From assembly GCA_004556545.1 (NCBI GenBank), contig SFGO01000001.1:62001-126000 (forward strand): a stretch of DNA of 64,000 bases, in the 5' to 3' direction. How positions within the stretch are numbered: the stretch's first letter is position 1; each line of letters starts with the position of its first letter. Both the position numbers and the translations under genes were made by a program. Origin of the DNA: Clostridiales bacterium. GTDB lineage: Bacteria > Bacillota > Clostridia > Christensenellales > Aristaeellaceae. Shown one piece after another: positions 25,825 through 35,430 of this stretch. The notes beneath the pieces are model-generated. The model saw only the letters and a list, made by a program, of their open reading frames with translations, did not search any database and was not told the DNA's origin.

Positions 25825-25866
25825 TTGGAACATCCAAAATTATATGGATTCATCATCGAATGTCAA
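25825..25866 (-). promoter_or_regulatory. Promoter and putative operator of marR-ABC operon
   Basis: On the minus strand TTGACA (25866-25861), 16 bp, TATAAT (25844-25839). The palindrome TTGGA-ACA-TCCAA (25825-25837) lies directly downstream at the expected transcription start, where a MarR dimer would block initiation. The operator role is inferred. Confidence 0.75.
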
Positions 25867-25904
25867 TGAACAAATGATGAACGCTGCGTGAATTTCATGA
25901 CAAA

Positions 25905-25940
25905 CCAAAAACGCCGCCTCTCTGCAAAAGAGAAGCGGCG
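25905..25940 (-). terminator. Terminator of the amidohydrolase gene
   Basis: On the minus strand CGCCGC pairs with GCGGCG (25940-25912), with inner TCTCT/AGAGA pairing, followed by GTTTTTGG. Confidence 0.8.
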
Positions 25941-25956
25941 GAAAATGGGGGAAAGC

Positions 25957-27123
25957 TCAGCCTTTAGAAACCTGCCGGCCATTGACGAACACAGCCTTGG
26001 TTCTGCACTGAATATCCCGCAGGGGATTGCCCTCGAAAATGGCGATATCCGCGTCCTTGCCCACTTCCAGCGAGCCGACGCGGTCGGCAATGCCGATCAC
26101 ATGGGCGGGATTGATGGTGATGGCCCGCCAGGCGGATTCTTCCTTCATGCCCGCTTTGACCGCCAAACCGGCGCACAGGGGCAGATAATACAGCGGAATG
26201 ACCGGCGCGTCAGTGATGATGCAGACTTCCAGCCCCGCGTTGTCCAGAATGCCGGGTGTGGCAAAGCTCTTCTCCCGCAGCTCCACCTTGGTCTTGGAGC
26301 CAAAGGAGGGGCCTACCAGCACCGGCTTGCCCGCCTTGACCAGATGATCCACGATCAGGTGTCCCTCAGTCACATGATCCAGCGTAATGTCCACGTCGAA
26401 TTCCCGGGCAATGCGCAAAGCGGTCAGAATGTCGTCCGCGCGGTGCGCATGCGCCTTCAAGGGGATCTCCTTGCGGATCACAGGCAGCAATGCTTCCAGC
26501 TGCATGTCGAAAGGCCGGGTCTTTTCCGGATCCTTTTCAGCGGCTTCCACTTCGGCGGCATAGCGCTTCGCCTTGAAAAGCTGCTCCCGCAGCAGCGCCG
26601 CAATCGCCATGCGGGTCACGGGTTCCTTTTTGCCGTTCTGGCCATAGCAGCCCTTGGGGTTTTCACCGAAGGCAATCTTCATCGCTGCCGGATACTTGAC
26701 GATCATATCGTCTACGCAGTCGCCGTACAGCTTCAGCGCAACAAAGGAGCCGCCCAGCACATTGGCAGAGCCGGGGCCGGTAACGGCGGTGGTCACGCCT
26801 CCAGCCAGTGCGTTGGCAAAGGCCTCGCAGCGGGGGTTGATGCCGTCGATGGCCCGCAGCTCGGGCGTGACGGGACTCGAATACTCGTTGGTGTCGTTGC
26901 CTTCCCAGCGTACTCCTTCTTCATCAATGCCGATATGGCAGTGAGCGTCGATAAAGCCGGGCGTCACCAGACAGCCGGAAGCATCCAGCACCTCTACGCC
27001 CTCCGGGGCATTTACTTTCGAGCCGATGGCAGCGATTTTTCCGTCGTCGCCGATCAGCAGTTCGCCATTTTCGATTTCATCGCCTGTAATAGGCTTGATT
27101 TTTCCTCCACGGATCAAAAGCAT
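25957..27123 (-). CDS. Amidohydrolase of the imidazolonepropionase-like group
   Basis: A 388-residue metal-dependent hydrolase. The metal motif HCH is in GFIDAHCHIGI (about residue 60), metal-bridging residues lie in LKAHAHRADD and TLDHVTEGH, and the final Asp is in CIITDAP. The C-terminal AITINPAHVIGIADRVGSLEVGKDADIAIF is the usual closing region of the family. The substrate is a cyclic or linear amide, perhaps a dipeptide, but cannot be set from sequence. AAAGGAGG precedes the ATG. It appears monocistronic. Confidence 0.88.
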   Translation of the reverse strand: MLLIRGGKIKPITGDEIENGELLIGDDGKIAAIGSKVNAPEGVEVLDASGCLVTPGFIDAHCHIGIDEEGVRWEGNDTNEYSSPVTPELRAIDGINPRCEAFANALAGGVTTAVTGPGSANVLGGSFVALKLYGDCVDDMIVKYPAAMKIAFGENPKGCYGQNGKKEPVTRMAIAALLREQLFKAKRYAAEVEAAEKDPEKTRPFDMQLEALLPVIRKEIPLKAHAHRADDILTALRIAREFDVDITLDHVTEGHLIVDHLVKAGKPVLVGPSFGSKTKVELREKSFATPGILDNAGLEVCIITDAPVIPLYYLPLCAGLAVKAGMKEESAWRAITINPAHVIGIADRVGSLEVGKDADIAIFEGNPLRDIQCRTKAVFVNGRQVSKG

Positions 27124-27237
27124 CGGATGAGTCCTCCTTTAATTTGTTCCTATACGAATGGTTATTTATCCATGGAAGGGGGAAAATCCTTCTCAAAAGA
27201 GACGGATAGAAAAATATCGGGTCAAAGGCACAAAAAC

Positions 27238-27646
27238 AGACGGCCGGAAAATCCGACCGTCTCAGAGTGTCAAAAAAGTGGAGGTGCAGGAGGCACTGCT
27301 GCCACTCAATCGTTGCGGAGGACTACTGCCGTAGTCCCCGCTCGTTTCGTGTCACACCTGCGGGTCGCTAACCGCCTGCGGCGGTTGTGCCCACCGGGCA
27401 CCCGCTTCCCTACGGTGCCTGCCGGGGTCATAGGGGCAGCGCCCCTAACCCTTGTGCCGCAGCACTTTTTCCGCAAACCAGCTTAAGGGTGCGAAGCACC
27501 GAGGACGAGGACAGCCCGAAGGGCTACCGCAGTCTGAAGCCCGCCACGCCATGCGGCGGGGCGGGCCGCATAGCGCTGTTTGCGGGCGCGGACGGCCAAC
27601 TTGGGGTTTTTCGACAGACTGAGACAGCCGGAAAATCCGACTGTCT
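27238..27646. repeat. Hairpin-rich non-coding element flanked by matching hairpins
   Basis: This fills most of the 540-bp gap between the amidohydrolase and HAD genes. Two hairpins bound it: AGACGG-CCGGAAAATCCGA-CCGTCT (27238-27262) and AGACAG-CCGGAAAATCCGA-CTGTCT (27622-27646), identical except for one compensated base pair. Between them are many short palindromes such as GGTGCGAAGCACC, AGCCCGAAGGGCT, CCGCCTGCGGCGG and AGGGGCAGCGCCCCT. The left hairpin, followed by GTTTTTG on the minus strand, can act as terminator for the HAD-CNNM operon. Open frames here are not credible genes. Confidence 0.7.
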
Positions 27647-27663
27647 GTCAGCTTTAAGGGAGT

Positions 27664-28287
27664 TTATTCTTCCAGAAGCCACCGGCACAGCTCATTCATG
27701 CTTCGAACGTGCTTTTCGGCGCGGCAGTCGGGATAGAAATTTTCGGGATCAAAGAGAATTCCGTTCATTCCGGCATTATACCCGCTCTGAACATCGATCT
27801 CCCGGTCGCCGATCATGGCGCATTCAGAAGTGTTCAGGCCGTTTCGCTCCACCAGCGCAAGCAGCGCGTCCGGGGCGGGCTTCAGTGCAAAACCGTCCTC
27901 GGAGGTAACCAAATCGGTGAAAAGCGGCCAGAGTCCATCCTGCTCCAGCTGTTTTCGCGCGGTCAGGCTCCGATGGGTGTACAGGTAGTGCCTGACCCCG
28001 GCAGCATGCAGCGTTTGCAGGCATTCTGCCGTTCCTTCATAAAGCGGAAAGGAAGAAATGGCGTGATGAAAGCTTTGAAACCTTTCCGTCAGTTCTTCCT
28101 GCGGAAGGCCGCCGCCATAAATGCTCAGTGCGCGAGAGACCAGAACCTTCGTTTCCCGAAGCAGGTCTATGTCCGATGGCAGGGGCAGGGAATAGGAGCG
28201 CAGCGTTTGCTTCATGGCATTAAGAATCTGCGGATAACTGTCATACAGGGTTCCGTCAAAATCCCAGAAAAGATGCTTGTATCTCAT
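27664..28287 (-). CDS. HAD-superfamily phosphatase
   Basis: A 207-residue phosphatase of the phosphoglycolate-phosphatase-like group. Motif I is FWDFDGTLYDS (nucleophile Asp at about 9), motif II is the Thr in YLYTHRS, the motif III Lys is in ALKPAPDAL, and motif IV is MIGDREIDVQSGYNAG. The small-molecule substrate is unknown. Its ATG overlaps the stop codon of the CNNM-type gene by 4 bp, so the two are translationally coupled. Confidence 0.88.
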   Translation of the reverse strand: MRYKHLFWDFDGTLYDSYPQILNAMKQTLRSYSLPLPSDIDLLRETKVLVSRALSIYGGGLPQEELTERFQSFHHAISSFPLYEGTAECLQTLHAAGVRHYLYTHRSLTARKQLEQDGLWPLFTDLVTSEDGFALKPAPDALLALVERNGLNTSECAMIGDREIDVQSGYNAGMNGILFDPENFYPDCRAEKHVRSMNELCRWLLEE

Positions 28288-29636
28288 TCTTCTTCCTGTG
28301 TCTCGTCGTTGTCAGGCTTGGGCTCCAATTTGCTGACCAGCGCGGATTCCACCCGATGGTCGCAGATTTTTTCTACCTGAATTTTCAGGCCGTTGATTTC
28401 TACCACCGGTGTGCTTCCGTCCTCGGGAATGCTGGAAAAAGTGCTGAATACCATGCCGCCCAGCGTGTCATATTCCTCTTCCAAAGGAAGCTCCACATGA
28501 AGCGCGTCGGACAGCGTATCCAGATCCACGGAACCGTCTACCCGCCAGAGGTTTTCGCCAATTTGCTCGATCTCGTTTTCTTCGGAAGGGTCAAATTCAT
28601 CGTAAATATTGCCGACGATTTCTTCCAGAAGGTCCTCCATGGTCACAATGCCGCTCATACCGCCGTATTCATCCACCACCACGGCCAGATGAATCTTCTG
28701 CTTCTGCATGTTGCTGAACAGCGTATCCGCAGGCACGGTTTCGGGCACCAGATAAGCGGAGCGCAGCAGCTCCCGTACCGTTTTGGGGTGGCTGGACTGG
28801 GCGTTGAGCAGGAAATCACGGGTGTTGAGGATGCCGATCACGTCGTCGATATCGCTGTCGTAGACCGGGAAACGGCTCAGACCGCTTTCCTTGATGACCT
28901 TGAGGATCTCTTCCCGGGTATCATCCACATGGATAGAAATCACGTCGATCCGGTGAACCATCACATCGGCGGCGGTCATATTGTTGAACTCGAAAATATT
29001 TTCGATCATATTCCGCTCGTCCTGCTCGATAGCGCCGTTTTCGCTGCCGATGTCCACCATCATGCGAATCTCTTCTTCCGTGACCTCCTCGCCGGAGTCA
29101 TGGGGATTGATGCCGAACAGCCGCAGCATTCCGTTGGTGCTGACGGACAAAAGCCACACAATCGGCGTAAAGATGACGGAGACCGCGCGAATCACGCCGC
29201 AGGAAAAGGAGGCGACCTTTTCAGGATTCTGCAGAGCAATCCGCTTGGGTGTCAGCTCGCCCAGAACGATCATGAAGTAGCTGAGAATCAGCGTAATGAG
29301 AACCACGCAGATAGTGTTCAGCGTTTTCAGGGACACAAACGTCCATCCGGCGTTGTACAGGGCTTGCGCCATCAGGGACGCAAAACGCTCGGAAGCGAAG
29401 GCGCTGGCCAGAAAGCCGCTCAGCGTAATACAAACCTGAATGGTAGAGAGGAATTTCGTGGGAGCCTCCACCATTTTCAGCATTTGCGTGGCTTTTGCGT
29501 CACCGCTTTCAGCCTGTTTTCTGATTTTGTTTTCATTGAGAGAAACGACAGCCGTTTCCGTTGCGGCAAAGAATGCGTTGATGAGAATCAGGATCAGCTG
29601 CAACAACAATTGACTGCCTATGGGGTCGCCGTCCAA
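28284..29636 (-). CDS. CNNM/CorB-type transporter with CBS domains
   Basis: A 450-residue membrane protein of the hemolysin C/CorC family, now linked to Mg2+ transport. The N-terminal DUF21 region has about four hydrophobic segments with AFFAATETAVVSLNENKIRK and FMIVLGELTPKRIAL. Two CBS domains follow (about residues 210-335), containing VMVHRIDVISIHVDD and VVDEYGGMSGIVTMEDLLEEIVG, then the C-terminal CorC_HlyC domain (about 355-430). The start is TTG at 29636, with AAGGAGG 7 nt upstream; no ATG fits. It is co-transcribed with the HAD gene. Confidence 0.9.
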   Translation of the reverse strand: MDGDPIGSQLLLQLILILINAFFAATETAVVSLNENKIRKQAESGDAKATQMLKMVEAPTKFLSTIQVCITLSGFLASAFASERFASLMAQALYNAGWTFVSLKTLNTICVVLITLILSYFMIVLGELTPKRIALQNPEKVASFSCGVIRAVSVIFTPIVWLLSVSTNGMLRLFGINPHDSGEEVTEEEIRMMVDIGSENGAIEQDERNMIENIFEFNNMTAADVMVHRIDVISIHVDDTREEILKVIKESGLSRFPVYDSDIDDVIGILNTRDFLLNAQSSHPKTVRELLRSAYLVPETVPADTLFSNMQKQKIHLAVVVDEYGGMSGIVTMEDLLEEIVGNIYDEFDPSEENEIEQIGENLWRVDGSVDLDTLSDALHVELPLEEEYDTLGGMVFSTFSSIPEDGSTPVVEINGLKIQVEKICDHRVESALVSKLEPKPDNDETQEEE

Positions 29637-29763
29637 AGAAATTCCTCCTTAACCTGTGCAGCTAAAGCTGCATGATAAAAAATTATATCATAGCTTTTTC
29701 AAATTGAAAACGGCATTTTGTAAAAATCTCCCCATAAGCAGAAATTTTTTTGAAAATGGATTT

Positions 29764-29793
29764 GAAAAACCCCTGCGTCCGAAAACGCAGGGG
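29764..29793 (-). terminator. Terminator of the ctsR-clpC operon
   Basis: On the minus strand CCCCTGCGT (29793-29785) pairs with ACGCAGGGG (29778-29770), followed by TTTTTC. Confidence 0.88.
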
Positions 29794-29802
29794 GAAACCA
29801 GC

Positions 29803-32286
29803 TTATTCCGTCAGCGCAGGAAAAACAGCTTTTTCCGGCTGAACCATTTTTTCAAAGCCGATCTTGTGGTCGCCGTTCACATACAGACGCACGTCGTCGC
29901 CCAGCGCAATGTGTCCGGCGATGATTTCCTCGCTCAGCGCATCCTCCACGGCCCGCTGAATGGTGCGGCGAAGGGGACGCGCGCCGTAGGCGGGGTCGTA
30001 GCCGTCATGGGCCAGCAGGTCGACCACTTCTCCGTCATAGTGCAGATGAATGCCGCGTTCGCCCAGCCGCTTGCTGACAGTGCCCAGCATCAGTTCGGTG
30101 ATTCGGTGAATATCGTCCGGCTCCAGCGCGTGGAATACGATCAAATCGTCAATTCGGTTGATGAATTCCGGACGGAACAGGTCCTTTACCTCGTGCATGA
30201 CCCGTTCCTTCATGGCTTCGTAGTCCCGTGCGGTTTCCACCGTTCCGCCGAAGCCCAGCGTGCGGCTGTTATTGATGCTGCTGGCGCCCGCATTGGAGGT
30301 CATGACGATGATGGTGTTTTTGAAGTTCACCACCCGGCCGTTGCTGTCGGTAAGCCGGCCATCGTCCAAAATCTGAAGCAGGATGTTGAACACGTCGGGA
30401 TGGGCCTTTTCCACTTCGTCGAAAAGCACCACGCTGTACGGTTTGTTGCGAACCTTCTGCGTCAGCTGGCCGCCTTCTTCGTAGCCCACGTATCCCGGAG
30501 GCGAACCGACCAGACGGGAAACGCTGTGCTTCTCCATGTATTCGCTCATGTCGATACGAATCACGGCATTCTCATCATCGAACATGGCCTCGCCCAGCGC
30601 ACGGCACAGTTCCGTCTTGCCAACGCCCGTAGGGCCAAGGAAAATAAAGGAACCGATAGGGCGCTTGGGATCCTGCAGACCGGCTCTGGCCCGCCGAAGC
30701 GCCCGACTGACAGCGCTGATGGCCTCGTCCTGGCCGACGACCCGCTGATGCAGCAGCTCTTCCATGTGCAGGAGGCGCTGCCCTTCGTCCTCCGTCATTT
30801 TTTTGACGGGAATGCCCGTCCAGCTGGCGACGATCTGAGCAATGTCCTCCTCGGTAACGACGTCGTGAGTCGCGCTTTTGCGCTGCTCCCAGGCGGCACG
30901 CTTCTGCGCCACTTCTTCCTTCAGGGCCCGCTCCTCGTCGCGCAGTCCGGCGGCTTTTTCGAAGTCCTGATGCGCAATGGCTTCTTTCTTTTCATTTTGC
31001 AGCGCTTTGAGCCGTTCCTCCTGTTCTTTGACGTCCGGCGGCGCGGTAAAGCTGTGCAGGCGTACGCGGGAAGCGGCCTCGTCCATCAGGTCGATGGCCT
31101 TATCCGGCAGAAAACGGTCGGAGATATAGCGGTCGGACAGATTGACAGCAGCTTCCAGCGCTTCGTCGGTAATTTTGACCTTGTGATGAGCTTCGTAGCG
31201 ATCCCGCAGGCCCTTCAGAATGGCAAGCGCCTCTTCGGCGGTTGGTTCGCCCACCATGACCGGCTGGAACCGGCGTTCCAGTGCCGCGTCCTTTTCGATA
31301 TTTTTGCGGTATTCGTCGATGGTGGTAGCGCCGATACACTGAAGCTCGCCCCGGGCCAGTGCGGGCTTGAGAATGTTGGCCGCGTCCATGCTGCCCTCGG
31401 CTTTGCCCGCGCCGATAATGGTGTGGAACTCGTCGATAAACAAAATTACATTGCCCTGCTTGTGAACCTCCTGAATGGTATCCTTCAGGCGCTCTTCAAA
31501 CTCGCCGCGGTACTTGCTGCCCGCAATCATGCTGCCCAGATCCAGCGAAAGGATCCGCTTGCCGGTCAAGGTTTCCGGAACTTTTCCGGATACGATCAGC
31601 TGCGCCAGTCCTTCGATGACGGCGCTCTTGCCCACGCCCGGCTCGCCGATGAGCACGGGATTGTTCTTGGTGCGGCGGCTCATGATCTGCATGATGCGCT
31701 CGATCTCGGTCGTGCGGCCCACCACGGGATCCAGCTCGCCGTTCTGCGCGGCTTTGGTCAAATCGCGGCTGTATTTTTCCAGAGGGTTGTCGTTTTCGCC
31801 GCGGGAGTCGCTTTCCTGACCAGGCTGACTGTTTTCGCCGTCGGGCTGGTTGTTTTTCAGGCTTTCCAGAATCTGCTTCTGCAATTCCTGCGGATTGACG
31901 CCCATATCTCTCAAAAGGGTAATGGCCACGCCTTCGCCCTCCCGAAGCAGCGCCAGCCAGAAATGCTCGGTACCTACGTAGCTGTGGCCCAAACGGCGGC
32001 TTTCCAGAATGCTGCTTTCCAGAATTTTTTTGCTTCTGGGTGTCAGTTCCAGCATGCCGCCGCCCTGACGGGCGCCTTCGCCAAGAATGGCGTGGATGCG
32101 TTCATAAACCGTCGTATAATTGACGTTTTCCGGCAAAAGCTGGGAAATGATATCCCCCGGCTCTTTCAGCAGGCCCAGCAGCAGATGCTCGGTGCCCACG
32201 TAGGGCTGATGAAGAGAGACGGCGGCCTGCTGAGCCGCAGCGACGGCCCGCTGGGCCCGTTGAGTGAATCGTCCAAAAATAGGCAT
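29803..32286 (-). CDS. clpC: AAA+ unfoldase ClpC
   Basis: ATPase partner of ClpP that unfolds arginine-phosphorylated and damaged proteins. It has 827 residues: a double Clp N-domain (1-145), a first AAA+ domain with GEPGVGKS and [15 protein letters not shown], a middle coiled coil with a UVR-like segment ([21 protein letters not shown]), and a second AAA+ domain with GPTGVGKTE and [11 protein letters not shown]. The middle domain and context identify ClpC rather than ClpA or ClpB. It is the last gene of the CtsR-controlled operon. Confidence 0.97.
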   Translation of the reverse strand: MPIFGRFTQRAQRAVAAAQQAAVSLHQPYVGTEHLLLGLLKEPGDIISQLLPENVNYTTVYERIHAILGEGARQGGGMLELTPRSKKILESSILESRRLGHSYVGTEHFWLALLREGEGVAITLLRDMGVNPQELQKQILESLKNNQPDGENSQPGQESDSRGENDNPLEKYSRDLTKAAQNGELDPVVGRTTEIERIMQIMSRRTKNNPVLIGEPGVGKSAVIEGLAQLIVSGKVPETLTGKRILSLDLGSMIAGSKYRGEFEERLKDTIQEVHKQGNVILFIDEFHTIIGAGKAEGSMDAANILKPALARGELQCIGATTIDEYRKNIEKDAALERRFQPVMVGEPTAEEALAILKGLRDRYEAHHKVKITDEALEAAVNLSDRYISDRFLPDKAIDLMDEAASRVRLHSFTAPPDVKEQEERLKALQNEKKEAIAHQDFEKAAGLRDEERALKEEVAQKRAAWEQRKSATHDVVTEEDIAQIVASWTGIPVKKMTEDEGQRLLHMEELLHQRVVGQDEAISAVSRALRRARAGLQDPKRPIGSFIFLGPTGVGKTELCRALGEAMFDDENAVIRIDMSEYMEKHSVSRLVGSPPGYVGYEEGGQLTQKVRNKPYSVVLFDEVEKAHPDVFNILLQILDDGRLTDSNGRVVNFKNTIIVMTSNAGASSINNSRTLGFGGTVETARDYEAMKERVMHEVKDLFRPEFINRIDDLIVFHALEPDDIHRITELMLGTVSKRLGERGIHLHYDGEVVDLLAHDGYDPAYGARPLRRTIQRAVEDALSEEIIAGHIALGDDVRLYVNGDHKIGFEKMVQPEKAVFPALTE

Positions 32287-32302
32287 AGATTTCCTCCTGT
32301 TA

Positions 32303-33313
32303 TCAATGGGTTTCGGATGCTTTCAGCGTTTCCTGAAGCAGCGCGCAGCGGGCCTGCTCCACGGGAAGCTCCAACTGCTTCCGCTTCGCGTATTGCCTGA
32401 CATGCGCGTCCTGCGCAGTGGACAGAAGTTCGTCGGATACGGAAACCGGCGTGGGCAGGATGCCCATGGCGCTGCCCAGACGCAGATTGCTCCAATGCTG
32501 CATGAACTCCTTTTCGTTCATGAGTACCGCATAGCGAAGCGCGCCGTAGCTGCGCCAGAGCGCGTCCTCTACCTCGGCCTTCTGTTTGGCGCGGCAGCTT
32601 TCCCGCAGGTTGTTTTCCAAATCAATCAGTTGTTTGCCCACTGCCGTTACCGCGTCGATGATGTCCTCTTCCCGGCGGCCCAGCGTGATCTGGTTGCTGA
32701 CCTGATAAAGGTCGCCTAAGGCTTCGCTGCCTTCTCCATAGATGCCCCGCATGGTCAGGCCCAGCTTAGCGACGCTCTGGTTGACGTTGCCCATCTGCTT
32801 AAAGCGGGTCAGCATGGGCAGATGAAGCATCAGCGAAGCCCGAAGACCGGTTCCCGTATTGGTGGGGCAGGAAGTCAGATAGCCCAGCTGGGGATCAAAG
32901 CTGAACCCGCAGCCTTTTTCCAATATTTCCTCCGCCCGGAAGGCTTCCTCCGCCGCCTCTCTTAAATGATTCCCGGGCAGCAGGGATTGAATCCGCAGAT
33001 GGTCTTCTTCGTTCATCATGATGCTGACTTTTTCATCCCGGCGGATCAGCGCCGCGCCGATGGCGTTGTGCTTGAGCAGATCCCGGCTGATGAGATGTTC
33101 GTCCACCAGCGCCATTCGGTCGTCCGGCGTCATGGAGCGAAGCAGATGTAGGGTGTAAACCTCCTCCGTGCCGGTATGCATGGCCTGACAGGCGCGCTGG
33201 ATGCAGCTTTCCGCATCCTCCGGCCGTTCCATGCTGGAAAAGGGGAGATCGGGATAATTCCGCGCCAGACGAACGCGCCCGGAGACAGCAATCGCATTTT
33301 CACAGTCGCTCAC
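32303..33313 (-). CDS. mcsB: Protein arginine kinase McsB
   Basis: Phosphorylates arginine residues to tag proteins for ClpCP and relieves CtsR repression. The 336 residues have the phosphagen-kinase catalytic fold: VSGRVRLARNYPDLPF near the start, IMMNEEDHLRIQ in the middle, and YLTSCPTNTGTGLRASLMLHLP, the ATP/guanidino-loop region with the key Cys. Its start overlaps the mcsA stop by 4 bp, giving coupled synthesis of kinase and activator. Confidence 0.96.
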   Translation of the reverse strand: MSDCENAIAVSGRVRLARNYPDLPFSSMERPEDAESCIQRACQAMHTGTEEVYTLHLLRSMTPDDRMALVDEHLISRDLLKHNAIGAALIRRDEKVSIMMNEEDHLRIQSLLPGNHLREAAEEAFRAEEILEKGCGFSFDPQLGYLTSCPTNTGTGLRASLMLHLPMLTRFKQMGNVNQSVAKLGLTMRGIYGEGSEALGDLYQVSNQITLGRREEDIIDAVTAVGKQLIDLENNLRESCRAKQKAEVEDALWRSYGALRYAVLMNEKEFMQHWSNLRLGSAMGILPTPVSVSDELLSTAQDAHVRQYAKRKQLELPVEQARCALLQETLKASETH

Positions 33314-33882
33314 AGGCTGATCTCTCCTTTCTCATCAGGCACCGAAGCCGCCTGCGTTTCGAGTGGCGCGACCGTTTTTTCCTGCTCGTCAAGCGCCCGC
33401 AGCTCGTCCCGATATTTTGCCGCGTCCTCAAAATTTTCGCTGACCACAGCCTCTTCCATTTTCAGCCGCAGCTCCTCTTTTTTCTTTTCCAGCGGCGAAA
33501 GTTCCGGCCGAGCGGGCGTTTCTTCAAAATGCGCCGGTTTGCGGCCCTCGTGCTGAATATTGCCGTGGATCCTTTGCAAAACCGGACGCAGTTGCTCGGC
33601 AAAATCATGATAGCACTGGGCGCAGCCAAGGCGGCCGGTTCGTTCAAAAGCGGAATAGTGCATGCCGCATCCGCTGCAGACCGGGCTGTTGTCCTTTTCC
33701 TCCGCCGACTGACTCAGGATGGATAAAATCGAGCTTAAGAACCCGGAAATTTCACCGCCGTTCAAGCTCAATCCCATTTTCTGCATGCATTCGCCGCACA
33801 AATGGCGGGTGGTCGTTTCGCCGCCGGAAGTGACGGTAACGGAAAAAGCCGCTTCGTTCTTCTGACATTCTTCGCAAAGCAT
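33310..33882 (-). CDS. mcsA: McsB activator McsA, zinc-binding
   Basis: A 190-residue activator of the arginine kinase. It has four CXXC motifs expected to bind two zinc ions (CEEC, CGEC, CSGC, CAQC within the first 95 residues) and a C-terminal UVR motif (LRLKMEEAVVSENFEDAAKYRDELRAL). AAGGAGG precedes the ATG. It lies between ctsR and mcsB. Confidence 0.94.
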   Translation of the reverse strand: MLCEECQKNEAAFSVTVTSGGETTTRHLCGECMQKMGLSLNGGEISGFLSSILSILSQSAEEKDNSPVCSGCGMHYSAFERTGRLGCAQCYHDFAEQLRPVLQRIHGNIQHEGRKPAHFEETPARPELSPLEKKKEELRLKMEEAVVSENFEDAAKYRDELRALDEQEKTVAPLETQAASVPDEKGEISL

Positions 33883-33918
33883 GGTTGATTTCCTCCTTCA
33901 TGGGGCAGGCTGGCCGAC

Positions 33919-34398
33919 TCAGGATTGTGCGGGCTGACTTTTATGCGCGACTTCCATCAGCATGCTTTTCAGAATTCTGGCCCGCTGCGCGTCCTTCATC
34001 TGCGCTGTCACCGGCAGGCTGAGCGCCTGCGGCGAAACAGCCGCCCGCATAATGGCGGCCTCGCCGGCGGTAATGGCCTTGCGCTCGCAAAGCTGCTGGA
34101 TCAGGTGATTGGCGGAAACGGCGTCGATGGAATCGCCGATGCGTTCATGAATCAGGTACAAAAGCTGTTCGCCGGTGCTCTGCTTCATTCGAAAAATCCG
34201 GATGCATCCGCCGCCGCCCCTTCGGCTTTCGATAATATAGCCGTGATCTGGCGTAAAGCGGGTGGACAACACATAGTTGATCTGCGAAGGGGCGCAGTTG
34301 AAATACTCGGCCAATTCGTTCCGTTTCAGCTCGATTTCCTGCGTTTCCTCCACTAACATGGTTTTGATAAATTGTTCTATCGTATCGCTGAGCCGCAT
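33919..34398 (-). CDS. ctsR: Transcriptional repressor CtsR
   Basis: Heat-sensing repressor of class III stress genes. It has 159 residues; the N-terminal winged helix includes LAEYFNCAPSQINYVLSTRFTPDHGYIIESRRGGGGCIRI, with the Gly-rich thermosensing wing loop RGGGG. The C-terminal domain carries McsB-target arginines. The start at 34398 follows AAAGGAGGG; a longer open frame upstream runs through the promoter and is rejected. It leads the operon ctsR-mcsA-mcsB-clpC. Confidence 0.96.
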   Translation of the reverse strand: MRLSDTIEQFIKTMLVEETQEIELKRNELAEYFNCAPSQINYVLSTRFTPDHGYIIESRRGGGGCIRIFRMKQSTGEQLLYLIHERIGDSIDAVSANHLIQQLCERKAITAGEAAIMRAAVSPQALSLPVTAQMKDAQRARILKSMLMEVAHKSQPAQS

Positions 34399-34434
34399 AC
34401 GCGACCCTCCTTTCCCAGAAAACGTCTCAGACGG

Positions 34435-34485
34435 TTTGACCGTCTTTGACCATTGAATTATAACATGCTTCCCCGCAAAACACAA
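34435..34485 (-). promoter_or_regulatory. CtsR box and promoter of the ctsR operon
   Basis: On the minus strand TTGTGT (34485-34480), 17 bp, TATAAT (34462-34457), then the tandem heptad GGTCAAA-GAC-GGTCAAA (34451-34435), an exact match to the CtsR consensus and placed over the expected transcription start. Confidence 0.92.
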
Positions 34486-34559
34486 TGACCGAACCGTAAC
34501 ATTTTCTGCAAACAGACAGATGTTTGAAACGGCTTCTTTTTTCATAAATCAGAAAAAGA

Positions 34560-34588
34560 TTGAAAACGCAAACCGGCTGTGCTATGAT
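34560..34588 (+). promoter_or_regulatory. Sigma-A type promoter of the YqeC-like gene
   Basis: TTGAAA (34560-34565), 17-bp spacer, TATGAT (34583-34588). The leader before the start codon is about 100 nt. Confidence 0.65.
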
Positions 34589-34698
34589 TGCCATAAAAAC
34601 TGGTTAGACGTATTCCTATGGCAGGCAAGGAAGCCTCCGGCAGGCCTGATAACCATTGCAGTACGGTTTGAGCCGGAAACATGCGAGGATATGCAGAT

Positions 34699-35403
34699 AT
34701 GCAAATGAAGAAGCTATATGAAGCATTGGAAATTCCCAAAGGCGTAACAGCTATCGTGGGCGGCGGGGGAAAGACCAGCCTGATCGACGAGCTGTGCAGT
34801 CAGCTGCCCGGAAAGGTTCTCCGGCTGACGACGACCCGCATACTGCCGCCCAAGTGCCCGTGTCTGATGGATCCCCGGCCTTCCGAGCTGCGGCAGGCTT
34901 TTGAGGAAGAACGGGTGCTGTGTATCGCCAGCTACGCAGAGCGGGATAAGCTGGCGCTTCCGACCGTGGAGCTGGAACCGCTGCTGAACATGGCCGATTA
35001 TGTGCTGGTGGAAGCGGATGGTTCTCGGGGCCTTCCCCTGAAAGCGCCGAACGACAAGGAACCCTATCTGACCGGACGGGAAGCCATGGTGATCGCCATG
35101 GCCGGAATGCGCGGGCTGCAGCAGCCCATTGCCGAAGCGGCGCACCGGGCAGAGCGTTACGCGGCGCTGATCCATAAAACCACGGCGGATATTGCCTCGC
35201 CGGAGGACGCCGCGATGGTGCTGGAAAGTGAAGCCGGTCTGCGGAAGCACGTAAACGTGCGCTTTGCCGTTGTGCTGAATCAGTGCGATACGCCGGAAAG
35301 GCTCCACCTGGGGCAAGCGTGCGCTGCGGCGATGCAGACGCCCTGCTTCCTGACAAATCTTGAAAACGACCCGGAATGGTGGATGGACGGAAAAGCAAAC
35401 TGA
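34699..35403 (+). CDS. yqeC: YqeC-like selenium-dependent hydroxylase accessory protein
   Basis: A 234-residue P-loop protein of the group called putative selenium-dependent hydroxylase accessory protein YqeC, thought to help mature selenium-dependent molybdenum hydroxylases. The Walker A is VGGGGKTSLI (about 19-28), with VEADGSRGLPLKAP in the middle and VLNQCDT near the end acting as a GTPase-like specificity motif. GAGG lies 10 nt before ATG 34699; 34681 and 34705 are alternatives. No hydroxylase or selenium gene is nearby, so the role rests on family resemblance alone. Confidence 0.75.
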   Translation: MQMKKLYEALEIPKGVTAIVGGGGKTSLIDELCSQLPGKVLRLTTTRILPPKCPCLMDPRPSELRQAFEEERVLCIASYAERDKLALPTVELEPLLNMADYVLVEADGSRGLPLKAPNDKEPYLTGREAMVIAMAGMRGLQQPIAEAAHRAERYAALIHKTTADIASPEDAAMVLESEAGLRKHVNVRFAVVLNQCDTPERLHLGQACAAAMQTPCFLTNLENDPEWWMDGKAN

Positions 35404-35430
35404 ACGCAAAATTCGCTGTGCTTTTTTTCG

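Noticed and set aside
27387..27908. A 173-codon open frame across the hairpin-rich element
   Set aside because: It runs through palindromes and into the 3' end of the HAD gene on the opposite strand, with no ribosome-binding site or conserved motif.
29656..32400. A 914-codon open frame opposite clpC
   Set aside because: A shadow of clpC. The His- and Gln-rich translation matches no family and no promoter or ribosome-binding site is present.
34699..35403. Evidence for selenoprotein synthesis here
   Set aside because: The YqeC-like gene alone does not show it; no in-frame TGA with a SECIS-like hairpin and no sel gene was seen.
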